64,000 nt of DNA, from positions 47,500 through 111,499 of the forward strand of contig WHTK01000010.1 in assembly GCA_009377745.1 (NCBI GenBank). The letters are read 5' to 3'. This document shows positions 23,518-36,855 of the stretch, in pieces (within the stretch, counting starts at the first letter, position 1; the number at the start of each line of letters is the position of its first letter). The translations under genes and the position numbers were made by a program. A model generated the notes under the pieces. The model was not told the origin of the DNA, did no database searches, and saw only the letters and a list, made by a program, of their open reading frames with translations. This DNA comes from Dehalococcoidia bacterium. Lineage in GTDB: Bacteria; Chloroflexota; Dehalococcoidia; DSTF01; WHTK01.

Positions 23518-24756
23518 GTGCGTCTCGCCTCCTGGAAGAAAACGCTCTATATCGTCTGGCTGACCCAGTTCATCGCCATCAGCGGCGGCGGACTGGTGTT
23601 CCCTTTCCTGCCGCTCTACATCAAGGAGCTGGGCGTGGAGAGCACGAGCTCGCAGGCGCTGTACGCGGGCCTGAGCAACATGACGTTCGGCATCGCGATG
23701 TTCGTCTTCTCGCCGATCTGGGGCGCGCTGGCCGACCGCTATGGTCGCAAGAAGATGCTGCTGCGCTCTTACTTCGCCGCGACAATCATCATGACGATGC
23801 CGGCCTTCGTGACCAACGTGGAGCAGTTCCTGGGAGTGCGGCTGCTGCAGGGCGCCTTCACCGGCACGGTACCGGCCGCGGCCAGCCTGATCGCCGCTTC
23901 GACGCCGCCGGAGCACGTCGCCTATGCCATGGGTTTGTTGCAGGTGGCGCTCTCGATTGCAGGGACTGCGGGCCCGCTGATCGGCGGCTTCCTGGCCGAC
24001 GCGGTGGGGCTGAAGGCCAGCTTTATCGTCTGTGGCGCTGCTTTCGGGTTCGGCGGCCTGCTGCTGCTCTTCGGCGTCAAAGAGGACTTCGTCCGACCGG
24101 CGATCGTGCGTGGACCCTGGGAGGGCTTCGTTGCGGACATCAAGGAGGCGGCTTCTTCGAGGTCGGTGATGACGATGGTCGGGTTTCTGTTCCTGGTCAA
24201 CGGATCGCTGGCCTTCGCGCGACCGATCATCCCGCTCTTCGTCGACCTGCTGGACCCGGCCTCGGGCGGGATCAAAGAGTCCGGCTACGCCTTCGCGGCG
24301 CTGGCGGTGACGAGCATCTTTGCCGCCTTGGCGGTCGGTAACCTGGGGTCGCGCTTCGGCCCGAAGAAGCTGCTCGTGATCACACTGGCGGGAGCATCGC
24401 TGGCCTACATGCCGGTGGCGACCGCGGGCAGCATCGCGATGCTGATCTTCGCGATGGGCGTTCTGGGTCTGTTCAGCGGTGGCTCCGTACCGGCCGCGAA
24501 TGCGCTGCTGAGCATCAACTCCCCGTCCGACAAGCAAGGTTCGGCCTTCGGGCTGGCGGGCAGCGGCAACGCCCTGGCAATGGCGATCATGCCGTTGCTG
24601 GGCGGCTTGGTAGCCGCGTCTCTGGGGATCAGGGCGGTATTTCTGGTACTTGGCGTTATGACGCTGGTGATTTCCGCCCTGGCGGCGGTACTTGTGCCGG
24701 ACCGCCGTCAGCCTCAGCCGATTACAGCCGCGGCAGCAGACCTGACTTCTGGTTAG
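23518..24756 (+). CDS. MFS transporter, drug-efflux (DHA1) type
   Basis: 412 residues with twelve predicted membrane helices, GTG start. Motif A of the major facilitator family is present between helices 2 and 3 (GALADRYGRKKMLL) and a related form appears in the second half (GSRFGPKKLL). The helix 5 motif C-like segment SIAGTAGPLIGGFLAD points to a proton antiporter for drugs or metabolites. The substrate is unknown. Stands alone between repeat-rich gaps. Confidence 0.9.
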   Translation: MRLASWKKTLYIVWLTQFIAISGGGLVFPFLPLYIKELGVESTSSQALYAGLSNMTFGIAMFVFSPIWGALADRYGRKKMLLRSYFAATIIMTMPAFVTNVEQFLGVRLLQGAFTGTVPAAASLIAASTPPEHVAYAMGLLQVALSIAGTAGPLIGGFLADAVGLKASFIVCGAAFGFGGLLLLFGVKEDFVRPAIVRGPWEGFVADIKEAASSRSVMTMVGFLFLVNGSLAFARPIIPLFVDLLDPASGGIKESGYAFAALAVTSIFAALAVGNLGSRFGPKKLLVITLAGASLAYMPVATAGSIAMLIFAMGVLGLFSGGSVPAANALLSINSPSDKQGSAFGLAGSGNALAMAIMPLLGGLVAASLGIRAVFLVLGVMTLVISALAAVLVPDRRQPQPITAAAADLTSG

Positions 24757-24780
24757 GATCGACTTGAGCCGAAAACGCGC

Positions 24781-24944
24781 GACTTCGACAGGCTCAGGAT
24801 GCCATTTCGAGTGCTATAGGGCAGCGGAGTGTGATCTGATGCCCACCATGCGAGTCGCGGTGGAAGGCTTCGTCAGGGACGCCAGGTTATTCTCAGGGTC
24901 AAGCGTAGATTCTTTCGGCTGGCTTGCAGCCGCTCAAAATGACG
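24781..24944. repeat. Dispersed repeat remnants between MFS gene and coaBC
   Basis: CTTCGACAGGCTCAGGATGCC at about 24782-24802 and a diverged TAGATTCTTTCGGC...GCTCAAAATGAC at 24906-24944 match the families seen at 21463-21648 and 39321-39385. No gene lies in this gap. Confidence 0.6.
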
Positions 24945-24947
24945 ACT

Positions 24948-26149
24948 TTAGCGGCGCTTCTCGCGCAGCAGCGGCAGCATCCGGTCGAGGATGCGCTGGG
25001 CAACCTCGTACTTCGAGAGCAGCGGTAGCTCTTCGACGGCGCCGGACGCGTCGATGATCGAGACGCGGTTGGTGTCGGCGCCGAAGCCTGCGTCCGTGGC
25101 TGAGACGTCGTTGGCGCAGATCAGGTCGAGGCGGCCGTGGGTCTGGGGCTTGCGGCGGGCGTTCTCGATCACGTCCTGGGTCTCGGCGGCGAAGGCAACC
25201 TTGACGAGGTGGCCGGGGGCTTCGTGGAAGAAGTCCTCGGTCTTGACGAGCTGCAGGATGAGGTCCGCGGCGCCCTTCTTCAGCTTCTCCGGCGCAGGCT
25301 CGGCGGGGCGGAAGTCTGACACGCCGGCTGCCATGATCAGCGCATCGGCATTAGCGGAGGCCGCAAGGACGGCGGCGCGCATGTCGGCTACCGTCTCGGC
25401 CGGGACGAGATCGACGCCGTAGGGCGCGGGCAGACCGGTCGAGGCAGAGACCAAAGTGACGTGGGCACCCCGGTCGCGGCCTGCCTCGGCGAGGGCGTAA
25501 CCCATTTTGCCGCTGGAGCGGTTGCCGATGAAGCGGACCGGATCGAGGGGCTCCCGGGTGCCGCCAGCGCTGACGACGATGCGGTAGCCGGCGAGGTCGC
25601 CGTTGCGGGCGAGGATCGCCTTCACCGCGCCGAGAATCGTCTCTGTGTCTTCGAGGCGGCCGGCGCCGACGTTGCCGCTCGCGAGCCGGCCGACGGCAGG
25701 GCCAACAAAGTTGACGCCGCGCCGCTTTAAGGTCTCGACGTTCTCATGGGTGGCGGGCGCCTCCCACATCTGCGAGTCCATGGCGGGCGCGATTAGCACC
25801 GGCGCGCGCGAGGCCAGCACGGTCAACGAGAGCATGTCGTCCGCGAGGCCGTAGGTCAGGCGCGCAATGGTGCTGGCTGAGGCGGGCGCGATGAGGATGA
25901 GATCAGCGGCGCGGGCAAGGGAGACGTGCTCCTCACGCTGGTCTGTGACCGGCTCGAACATGCTGGTGAAGACCGGCCTGCCGGTTAGGGAGCGGAAGGT
26001 GAAGGGCGTAATAAACTCCTGGGCGCTGGCCGTGAGGATGACATCGACCTCAGCGCCGGCCTGGACCAGCTTGCTACACAGGCCGGCGGCCTTGTAGGCG
26101 GCGATGCTGCCGCAGACGCCGAGCACGATGCGCTTGCCGGCGAGAGGCA

Positions 26150-26150
<1 letters not shown>
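24948..26150 (-). CDS. coaBC: Bifunctional PPC decarboxylase / PPC synthetase
   Basis: 400 residues. Joins cysteine to 4'-phosphopantothenate and decarboxylates the product in CoA synthesis. The flavoprotein CoaC half (1 to about 185) has the active-site His75 (EEHVSLA) and PAMDSQMW at 122-129 in place of the usual PAMNxxM. The position that is Cys in E. coli (158) is Ser here, in GRLASGNVG. The CoaB half shows VSAGGTREPLDPVRFIGNRS and MAAGVSDFRP. The start overlaps the coaX stop by one base, forming a CoA-synthesis operon. Confidence 0.95.
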
Positions 26151-26944
<794 letters not shown>

Positions 26945-26954
26945 TTTCGGCTCA

Positions 26955-26960
26955 ATTATA
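26955..26960 (-). promoter_or_regulatory. -10 box of coaX, near-leaderless
   Basis: TATAAT on the minus strand, 10 bases upstream of the coaX ATG, with no Shine-Dalgarno sequence. The expected transcript would have a leader of only a few bases. Confidence 0.6.
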
Positions 26961-27180
26961 GGCTCTGGTGATGGTGACACCGGTCTTGGAGCAGTAAATG
27001 TGAAGAGTCCAGAAAATGTTCCCCAAGTGATCATAAAGCGCTTGACCGTGCTGGCCACGCCTATGCTACTTTCGCCATCGTTCTGAGCGCTCAGCGGTAC
27101 GACGTGGGCCGGCGGGCGGGGTAAATCAGACTCTAAGGATTCTGCAGTTTTGGTCCGCCGCCGCGGTCCGGAGGTTCTTC

Positions 27181-28530
27181 TTGTCCTTCAACCCTGCCGT
27201 CTCGTCTGCCGCCCAGCTCTGGGAAGCCACGCTGGCGCAGCTGATGCTCCGGGTTACCCGCCAGAACTACGACACATGGCTGCGCAACACGGTCGGCCTG
27301 CGCTACGAGCAGACGACCCTGGTTGTCGCGGCGGCGAATGACCTGGCGTGCGACTGGCTCTCGACGCGGATGCGTACGGTGGTAGCGCAGGCGCTGACCA
27401 CGGTCGCGGGTCCGGGAATGCAGGTACGGTTTGAGCCGGCCGAGGCGGTGATCAGTGCCGGTGGGCAATCGCCGTTGCAGCCGGCGCTACTGCCCAACGC
27501 CGCGACGCCACTGAACCCACGCTTCACCTTCCTAACCTTCCTCGAAGCCGGCTTCAACCGCCTGGCGCTGACGGCGGCCCAGGACGTCGCGGCTTCGGAG
27601 AGCAGCGCCTACTCACCGCTGTTCATCACGGGTGGCACCGGGAGCGGCAAGACCCACCTCTTGCACGCCATAGCCCATGAGGCGGCGGCGCTCGGCGCGC
27701 GGCTGCTGCTAGCCGGCGCCGAGCAGTTTCTCAGCGAGTACACAACCGCCGTCAGGACCAAGACCGGCGCCGCCTTCCGGGCGCGCTATAGAGACCTCGA
27801 CCTGCTGCTGATCGACGACGTGGACCTCCTGCTGGGCAAAAAGGCAACTCTGAACGAGCTCTATCAGACGCTGGCCGGGTTGCATGATCAGGGCCGGCGC
27901 GTGGCCGTGACCGGCGACCTGAGCGCCATCAGCGGCGATGCCGCCCGGTTCAAGGACCAGCTTGGCTGGGGCCTCGTCGCCTCGATCGAGCCGCCGTCCG
28001 TGGAGGACAGGGTGCGCTTCGTCCACAACAAAGCAGAGGCGCTGGGGGCTTACCTGCCGAAGGAGGTCGAAGATTACCTGGCGCTGCGGATCCGCTCCAA
28101 CATCCGTGACCTCGAAGGGGCGGTGAATCGCGTCACGGCCATCGCCCGCATCTCGCGAGAAACGATCACGATCGACTTCGCGGCACGGGCGTTGCAACCT
28201 GTCGCCACCACACCGGCATCCCAACCAGCCGCGGCGCCATCGGAGGTCCTCGATGCTGTCTGCAAGCACCTCTGCGTCGAGTCGCAGGCGATCCTCAGTC
28301 AGAAGCGAGACCGCGACCTCACCTATGCTCGCCACCTGACGATGTACCTGCTTCGTCAGGACATCGGCCTTACCTACGCCGCGATTGCCCATCTGCTCGG
28401 CAAGAAAGACCACTCAACGGTGGTCCACGCCTGCGCCCAGGTCAACAAAGAACTCGATATGTCACCAGCGCCGCGCGCGGATATCGACGCGATCCGGGCT
28501 TCCTTGACACACCACGGCACAGCAGCCTAG
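27181..28530 (+). CDS. DnaA-like initiator AAA+ ATPase, possibly divergent paralogue
   Basis: 449 residues, TTG start with GGAGG upstream. All four DnaA domains are recognisable: domain I (WLRNTVGLRYE), AAA+ core with Walker A GGTGSGKTH (151-159) and Walker B LLLIDDVD, and DNA-binding domain IV with LTYAAIAHLLGKKDHSTVVH. The box VII arginine finger (usually LxSRF) reads FKDQLGWGL, with Gln260 in its place, and sensor I is VTGDLSAI instead of TSDRxP. The sensor II Arg (SNIRDLEG) is kept. So DNA binding seems intact while oligomer-driven ATP hydrolysis may not be. It could be the only DnaA or a second regulatory copy. Confidence 0.85.
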   Translation: MSFNPAVSSAAQLWEATLAQLMLRVTRQNYDTWLRNTVGLRYEQTTLVVAAANDLACDWLSTRMRTVVAQALTTVAGPGMQVRFEPAEAVISAGGQSPLQPALLPNAATPLNPRFTFLTFLEAGFNRLALTAAQDVAASESSAYSPLFITGGTGSGKTHLLHAIAHEAAALGARLLLAGAEQFLSEYTTAVRTKTGAAFRARYRDLDLLLIDDVDLLLGKKATLNELYQTLAGLHDQGRRVAVTGDLSAISGDAARFKDQLGWGLVASIEPPSVEDRVRFVHNKAEALGAYLPKEVEDYLALRIRSNIRDLEGAVNRVTAIARISRETITIDFAARALQPVATTPASQPAAAPSEVLDAVCKHLCVESQAILSQKRDRDLTYARHLTMYLLRQDIGLTYAAIAHLLGKKDHSTVVHACAQVNKELDMSPAPRADIDAIRASLTHHGTAA

Positions 28531-28587
28531 CTCCAATTCACCAAATCACCAACTCCACCATTACCGCTAGCAGAAATGGGTGAGTCC

Positions 28588-30417
<1,830 letters not shown>

Positions 30418-30430
<13 letters not shown>

Positions 30431-30816
30431 CGGCGGTCTGCTGCCACGGCGGCGAGAGATATCAGCGCTGCCGGCAGATAGAAGATGCCGATGGTGAAGC
30501 CGGTCAGCAGACAGAGGCAGAGAAAGACCGAGGCCAGCAGCCAGCGTAGGGCCTTGTAGCCAGCCCGCCGCGTCAGCGCCAGAGCAGTGGCTGTGAAGGC
30601 TAGGGGGATGGCAGTCAGCAGCAAGACGGCCCTGTCGTCACCGTCTTCGAGCAGCGACTTCGAGGACGAGGTGCATTCCTCTTGATGAGCGCCACCCGGC
30701 AACGCCGTCCCGGTACAGCTCACGGAGCGCACGGAGGGACCAACGAGAAGAAAGGATGAGGCCGCGATGGATGCCGCCAGGGCTGCGATTGCCAGCCAGA
30801 TCGAGACGCTCTTCAG
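30418..30816 (-). CDS. Small multi-pass membrane protein, CTG start inferred
   Basis: An ATG/GTG/TTG reading would begin at GTG 30732, but the frame is open upstream and encodes another hydrophobic helix (IWLAIAALAASIAASSFLLV). The frame begins after a TGA at 30820-30822. Inside it a CTG at 30816 overlaps the upstream gene's stop (CTGA) and has GGAGG exactly 7 bases before it. With this start the product has 132 residues: helix 1, an exposed loop with two Cys (CTGTALPGGAHQEEC), then about two or three more helices. No family was recognised. Translational coupling with the gene at 30813-31268 seems likely. Confidence 0.6.
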
Positions 30817-31268
30817 GCCTCATCCTCCAGCTCATAGGTGACGCGGATACGGATATCGCGCTCGGCGGCCGCGGCCGCGATGAGCCCCAGCTCCTCGATG
30901 TTGCCAGCCAGGTTGGGGTACTCGGCCAGGACACCGGCAAAGCGCGGGTCGCCGCGTAGAGCGCTGACGACAGCCCGGCAGCAGGCGGCGAGGGGCTCGG
31001 CGTCTTGCCAGGCTCGCTCGAGGGCGTCCTCGTCAGCCGGGTCCTCGGCGTTACGGTCGGCGAAGGTCAGGAGGGGCTGCAGGTCGACGCCCATCGTCTT
31101 GAGGACCATGGATGCGGCGGTCAGCTCATGGCTGGCGCCATAGCGCGCCGAATAAGCCCACGATAGGAAGTAGACCAGGTCTTCCGTAGCTGACGTGAAT
31201 CCCTCGGCGGTGGCCTCGCCGGCCGGCGGGTCGAAATCTAAAATAATGCGCGGCACGTATTCAAGCAT
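30813..31268 (-). CDS. Hypothetical protein, soluble, acidic
   Basis: 151 residues beginning MLEYVPRIILDFDPPAGEA. Mostly helical and acidic, with Ala-rich helices, and no signal or membrane segment. Asp-rich stretches (FADRNAEDPADEDALERA) are present, but no known motif was found. It is followed without a gap by a small membrane protein gene overlapping its stop. The pair may act together, but nothing in the sequence says how. Confidence 0.65.
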   Translation of the reverse strand: MLEYVPRIILDFDPPAGEATAEGFTSATEDLVYFLSWAYSARYGASHELTAASMVLKTMGVDLQPLLTFADRNAEDPADEDALERAWQDAEPLAACCRAVVSALRGDPRFAGVLAEYPNLAGNIEELGLIAAAAAERDIRIRVTYELEDEA

Positions 31269-31406
31269 GCAACGAGCCGCGTCTTGAGGCCAGAAGCGAG
31301 CCGCTGCCGTTTGGGACAGGGTGCCTTGTTGCAGATTCGCCGTGGTAGCGGTATTAGTGATGTTAGTAATATCAAGCGTTGTTAAAGTGCTGCGGACTCT
31401 TATAGG

Positions 31407-33050
31407 GTGGTGGCTGAAATGCCGGTAGGCGTGAGTGTGAGTTCTCCGAAGACTCCTGAACAGCGGCTAATGAAACATGCTCAAGCGATAGCGATGGCTG
31501 AGCTGATCCCGGCGCTCATCGCCGTCACCGATTCCGAAGGTGGAGTGGAGTTCATCAACAAGACGGGCGCCGAGTGGTTGGGCTATGACCGCGACCAACC
31601 CGGCAACCTGATCGAGGCGATCAAGGCTGAGGACAGGGGCGCCTTCATCGAGGGCGAGCAGCGGGCGCCCGAATCGGAGGAAGGCAGCCTGAAGGCCGTC
31701 GTCCGGGCGCGCTTCGCCAACGGTGGCTACAGATGGCTTTCGCTGCGCAAGACACCGCTGGTAGACGCGCGGGGAGAGATCGCCAGCTGGGTTATCGTCG
31801 CGTTCGACGTGCACGAGACGCGGACGCGCCAGGAGGGCTTGGAATTCTCGATGCACTCGACACGAGTGCTGAACTCGTCCCTGGATACGGAAGAGATCTT
31901 GCGGGTGTTCTGGGATTACGTCCCGGCTCTCGGCGATTGGGCGGCGCTGTACTTGTTTGAGCCGGATGGCTCATCCCTGAGACGCTGCTGCCAGAGCCTG
32001 GAGACGGGAGAGCCGGGTCCCTGGACGGTGATCGAGTCGGTGGAGGCGTACGATGGCGAATCGGCCGCCGGCGATGTTGGGATGGTGTCCTTCACTGCCG
32101 CTCAGCGTGATGAGCCCTGGGATGCCTGCGCCCGCATAGATGCGGACATCAAGAACCTGCTGACGGACACCACCTTCCACGCGCTGTTCAACGCGCCACT
32201 GATGAGCTTCGATCAGCGCGTGGGCAGCCTGGTGGTGGTGCGCAAGCGGCCGCTTTACGCGGAAGAGGAGACGGGCAAGCGCATCGGCCTGTTTGCGATG
32301 CGGCTGGCCGCGGCCCTGGGCAACGCGCGCCTCTACGCCGAAGCCCGCGCCCGTAGCGATGAATGGGAGCGGCTGAGCGAGAGCAAGAGCGAGTTCCTGG
32401 GGCTGGTTTCGCATGAGCTACGCAACCCGTTGACCGTTATCTACGGAGGCGTTGAGAGCCTGGTTTCTAAAGAGGATGTTTCGCGGAAGGATCAGCGTGA
32501 GGTGCTGCTGGCAACCCAGAAAGAGACGCGCCGCCTGCGCTACATGGTCGAAGACTTGCTGGCGCTGAGCCGGATCGAGACCAAAGGCCGCTCGCAGTTG
32601 GAGCCGGTGCTGCTGCAGCGTCAGGTGAAGCTGATCCTGGCTGAGTTCGGCGACCGCTGGCGCAAGAACGTCTTCTTCTTCGTCGACGAGAACCTGCCGC
32701 CGGTCTGGGGCGAGCCGACCTTCGTGGGCCAGGTGCTGCGCAACCTCCTGGACAACGCCGACAAGTACAGTCCCAAGCAGCTGCCGATTGAGGTGACGAT
32801 CAAGCGCGACGAGGGGCGGACGGTGATCTCGGTGGCGGACCATGGCCCCGGAGTGCTGGACGAGGAGCTGCTGCAGATCTTCGAGCGGTTCTATCAGGCT
32901 GCGGAGTCACGCGGCCGCAGCGGTCTGGGGCTGGGCCTGACGGTCTGTCAGCGGCTCGTGGAGGCGCAGGGCGGCACGATCTGGGCGGAGTCGCGGCCGG
33001 AGGGCGGCCTAGTCGTGTCCTTCAACCTGGAGGATGTGGAGCTGTCCTAG
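31407..33050 (+). CDS. PAS/GAF sensor histidine kinase
   Basis: 547 residues, start GTG at 31407 (ATG at 31419 is also possible). A PAS domain at about 25-140 (GGVEFINKTGAEWLGY; RWLSLRKTPLVDARGE) is followed by a GAF-like domain at about 150-310. The HisKA dimerisation helix carries phospho-acceptor His336 in SHELRNPL. The ATPase domain has N box NLLDNADKYSP, G1 ADHGPGVLD, F box FERFYQ and G2 GRSGLGLGL. No membrane helix, so cytoplasmic. No response regulator gene is adjacent (orphan kinase). The 3' end overlaps remains of a GNAT gene on the other strand. Confidence 0.93.
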   Translation: MVAEMPVGVSVSSPKTPEQRLMKHAQAIAMAELIPALIAVTDSEGGVEFINKTGAEWLGYDRDQPGNLIEAIKAEDRGAFIEGEQRAPESEEGSLKAVVRARFANGGYRWLSLRKTPLVDARGEIASWVIVAFDVHETRTRQEGLEFSMHSTRVLNSSLDTEEILRVFWDYVPALGDWAALYLFEPDGSSLRRCCQSLETGEPGPWTVIESVEAYDGESAAGDVGMVSFTAAQRDEPWDACARIDADIKNLLTDTTFHALFNAPLMSFDQRVGSLVVVRKRPLYAEEETGKRIGLFAMRLAAALGNARLYAEARARSDEWERLSESKSEFLGLVSHELRNPLTVIYGGVESLVSKEDVSRKDQREVLLATQKETRRLRYMVEDLLALSRIETKGRSQLEPVLLQRQVKLILAEFGDRWRKNVFFFVDENLPPVWGEPTFVGQVLRNLLDNADKYSPKQLPIEVTIKRDEGRTVISVADHGPGVLDEELLQIFERFYQAAESRGRSGLGLGLTVCQRLVEAQGGTIWAESRPEGGLVVSFNLEDVELS

Positions 33051-33561
33051 CGGGCGAGGGCGGGCGCAACTGCTTCGTCAGGTAGATGACGAGATCGTCG
33101 TCGATGGTTACCGCCTCCCAGTAAGCAGCGCGGTGGTCGTTGTACCAGACTTCTTGGCCATCGGGCACGTAGCCACGCAGGACGTAGAGACGCTGCGCTG
33201 GATCGTAGTGGGCCCAAGACCGACGCCGATGCCGAGCGGCCCGACATGAGCTCCTCCGCGGCATCCATGAGACGGGTGCCGATGCGACGACGTCGCAGGT
33301 CCGGGACGACGCTGAAGTCGACCACCTCTGGGATGCCCTGCTCGCGAAAAGGTGGGTAGTGAGATTCCCAGCAAACCGTGAGGTAGCCGGCGAAGCGGTC
33401 TGCGAAGAAAGCAAGCAGCACGACGCGTGACCCGGCTGCCTCTCTTGGGCGTACTTCTCGTACAGGGAGCGGGGTTTGTCCCAACCAACGGTGGCCATGG
33501 CGTCAGCAACAAGGTCTACGTCTGCGGGCGTGAATTGGCGGATCACGAGGTCGTCAGACAT
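33022..33561 (-). pseudogene. Broken GNAT acetyltransferase
   Basis: The start is intact (IRQFTPADVDLVADAMATVG). The GNAT core then continues in a second frame (EVVDFSVVPDLRRRRIGTRL, acetyl-CoA loop RRRRIGT). A short piece (LGIGVGLG) is in the third frame, and the end (AQRLYVLRGYVPDGQEVWYN) returns to the first frame. At least three frame changes, with a few codons apparently lost around 33220-33245, break the gene. Either a decayed gene or several assembly errors. Confidence 0.8.
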
Positions 33562-33592
33562 AGCGCGGCAATCTTACAGAACTCGCGGCGCA

Positions 33593-33673
33593 GGTGGCGA
33601 CCTGAAGGTCGCCGCTACAACCCCTGACAACCCTTATCACCGGATGTGGAATGCCCTGGGGTTCAGCCCAGGG
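33593..33673. repeat. Two hairpin repeats between GNAT remnant and gyrB
   Basis: GGTGGCGACCTGAAGGTCGC... (33593-33618) matches copies at 23383 and 60361. ATGCCCTGGGGTTCAGCCCA... (33651-33673) is a relative of the CCTCGGG-type hairpin at 41381 and 57088, with both stem arms changed together. Confidence 0.75.
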
Positions 33674-33684
33674 TCCTGGGTGCG

Positions 33685-35613
<1,929 letters not shown>

Positions 35614-35749
35614 GGGGGAAGCTATCCGGTCCCTCAGCGAGGAGACGGGGACGCTTTTCTAACCTTTCTGGATAGGGCGTACGTCCCCAAAGAAAAGTGG
35701 GACGAGTGGCGGGGATTGAATGCCGAGGGCACGTCCTATTTTAGCATAG

Positions 35750-35761
35750 TTTTACGTAAAA
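35750..35761. promoter_or_regulatory. AT-rich palindrome upstream of gyrB
   Basis: TTTTACGTAAAA is a perfect 12-base palindrome in a locally AT-rich stretch, about 137 bases upstream of gyrB and just after the preceding gene. It may be a protein-binding site for gyrB control; no family motif was matched. Confidence 0.3.
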
Positions 35762-35816
35762 TTGCCAGCGATCAAGGCCGAAAGAGTTGCCGAAAACTTT
35801 GGTCTGGTAAGCAGGC

Positions 35817-36287
35817 CTAAAATGCCAGAAAGACCACGCCGCCAAGGAGCGCCGCCTGCATTGCGGTGACAATGCCGAAGCGGGGTCGCGCAATACGGAT
35901 CAGGCGGGCGGCGCGGCCGGCATCGGAAGCCAGGCGGGCGAGCCTGATCAGATAGAGATAGCAGAGCATGATCAGGGTCCCGGCGGCGCAGTAGATGCAG
36001 ACTATGAGACCAATTTCGGAGCCGATATGGCCGCCAGTTGAGCCGACTATCAGATCGCCGAATACCGCGGAAGCCAGCATGAAGGTGAAAGAGACAACGA
36101 CGAGCGAAAGCCAGGCGACAAAGAGCAGGCAAACATAGGCCGATCGGGCGGCGGGGTGCGCATCAACCCGTGAGCCGATTTCTACGAGAGAATCGTAGAG
36201 CAGGGCGCCGGTGGACGCGGCGGCATTCTTACCCAGCGCCAGGCGAAAGAGGAGCCGTTCCGTAATCGAGGCCATCTTCTTGAACAT
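35817..36287 (-). CDS. Hypothetical integral membrane protein
   Basis: Start set at the ATG at 36287 (MFKKMAS), with GAGGGA upstream; 156 residues. A basic amphipathic N-terminal part of about 60 residues precedes two long membrane helices at roughly 55-80 and 92-117 (YVCLLFVAWLSLVVVSFTFM; IGLIVCIYCAAGTLIMLCYLY). A third hydrophobic segment lies at the C-terminus (AALLGGVVFLAF). No family recognised. It lies upstream of gyrB on the same strand, 200 bases away, probably independent. Confidence 0.65.
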   Translation of the reverse strand: MFKKMASITERLLFRLALGKNAAASTGALLYDSLVEIGSRVDAHPAARSAYVCLLFVAWLSLVVVSFTFMLASAVFGDLIVGSTGGHIGSEIGLIVCIYCAAGTLIMLCYLYLIRLARLASDAGRAARLIRIARPRFGIVTAMQAALLGGVVFLAF

Positions 36288-36339
36288 GCTGTCCCTCAGG
36301 CAGGCCAAGACCTGCTCATAGAAATAATCGGCCGGACGC

Positions 36340-36345
36340 TATCAT
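36340..36345 (+). promoter_or_regulatory. -10 box of trmO-like gene, leaderless
   Basis: TATCAT with 6 bases between it and the ATG at 36352; no ribosome site is present. Confidence 0.55.
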
Positions 36346-36351
36346 GCCCGC

Positions 36352-36855
36352 ATGAGGGTGTTGGATTCGCTGAAAACGCTGCTGGGGGGTGGCAAGCCTT
36401 TGATCCCGCGCGATCCCGCCGTCTTCAAGCCAATTGGTGTCGTGCGTAACCGGGTCAAGGAGCCGCGGCCCCACGGCTGGGAGGATGTCCGCTCCGACAT
36501 CTTCCTGCGCGACGACCTGGAGGGTGCGCTGGACGGCCTCGACGGCTTTTCTCACGTCATTGTGGTGTTCCACATCGATAAGGTACCGGAGTCCGAGCAA
36601 GCCCTGCGTATCAGGGTCGGTAACGAACCGGAGGAGCGGGGCATCCTGGCGACTCGCAGCCAGCGCCGGCCCAACCCGATCGGCGTCTCGGTGGTGCCCA
36701 TCGTGCACCGGCGTCAGGGCGTGCTGCGGGTCCTGGGCCTGGACGCGGTGAACGGCAGCCCGGTGCTCGACATTAAACCCTACCTGACGTCCTACGATGC
36801 GCCTGAAGGGGCCACACAGCCGTCCTGGACCCGCGAGACCTCGAGCGCGCCGTGA
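36352..36855 (+). CDS. TrmO/TsaA-family protein (UPF0066)
   Basis: 167 residues. The single beta-barrel domain of the TrmO family spans about 20-155. Conserved segments: FKPIGVVRNRV, LDGLDGFSHVIVVFHIDKV, GILATRSQRRPNPIG and LDAVNGSPVLDIKPYL. The E. coli member methylates N6 of t6A37 in a tRNA using S-adenosylmethionine, and that role is inferred here. It lacks the extra C-terminal domain of the E. coli enzyme. Its stop overlaps the start of the next gene by four bases. Confidence 0.88.
   Translation: MRVLDSLKTLLGGGKPLIPRDPAVFKPIGVVRNRVKEPRPHGWEDVRSDIFLRDDLEGALDGLDGFSHVIVVFHIDKVPESEQALRIRVGNEPEERGILATRSQRRPNPIGVSVVPIVHRRQGVLRVLGLDAVNGSPVLDIKPYLTSYDAPEGATQPSWTRETSSAP

Noticed and set aside
26945..27180. 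Replication origin next to the DnaA-like gene
   Set aside because: No cluster of DnaA boxes or clear AT-rich unwinding region was seen in the 236-base gap, and dnaN/recF neighbours are absent.
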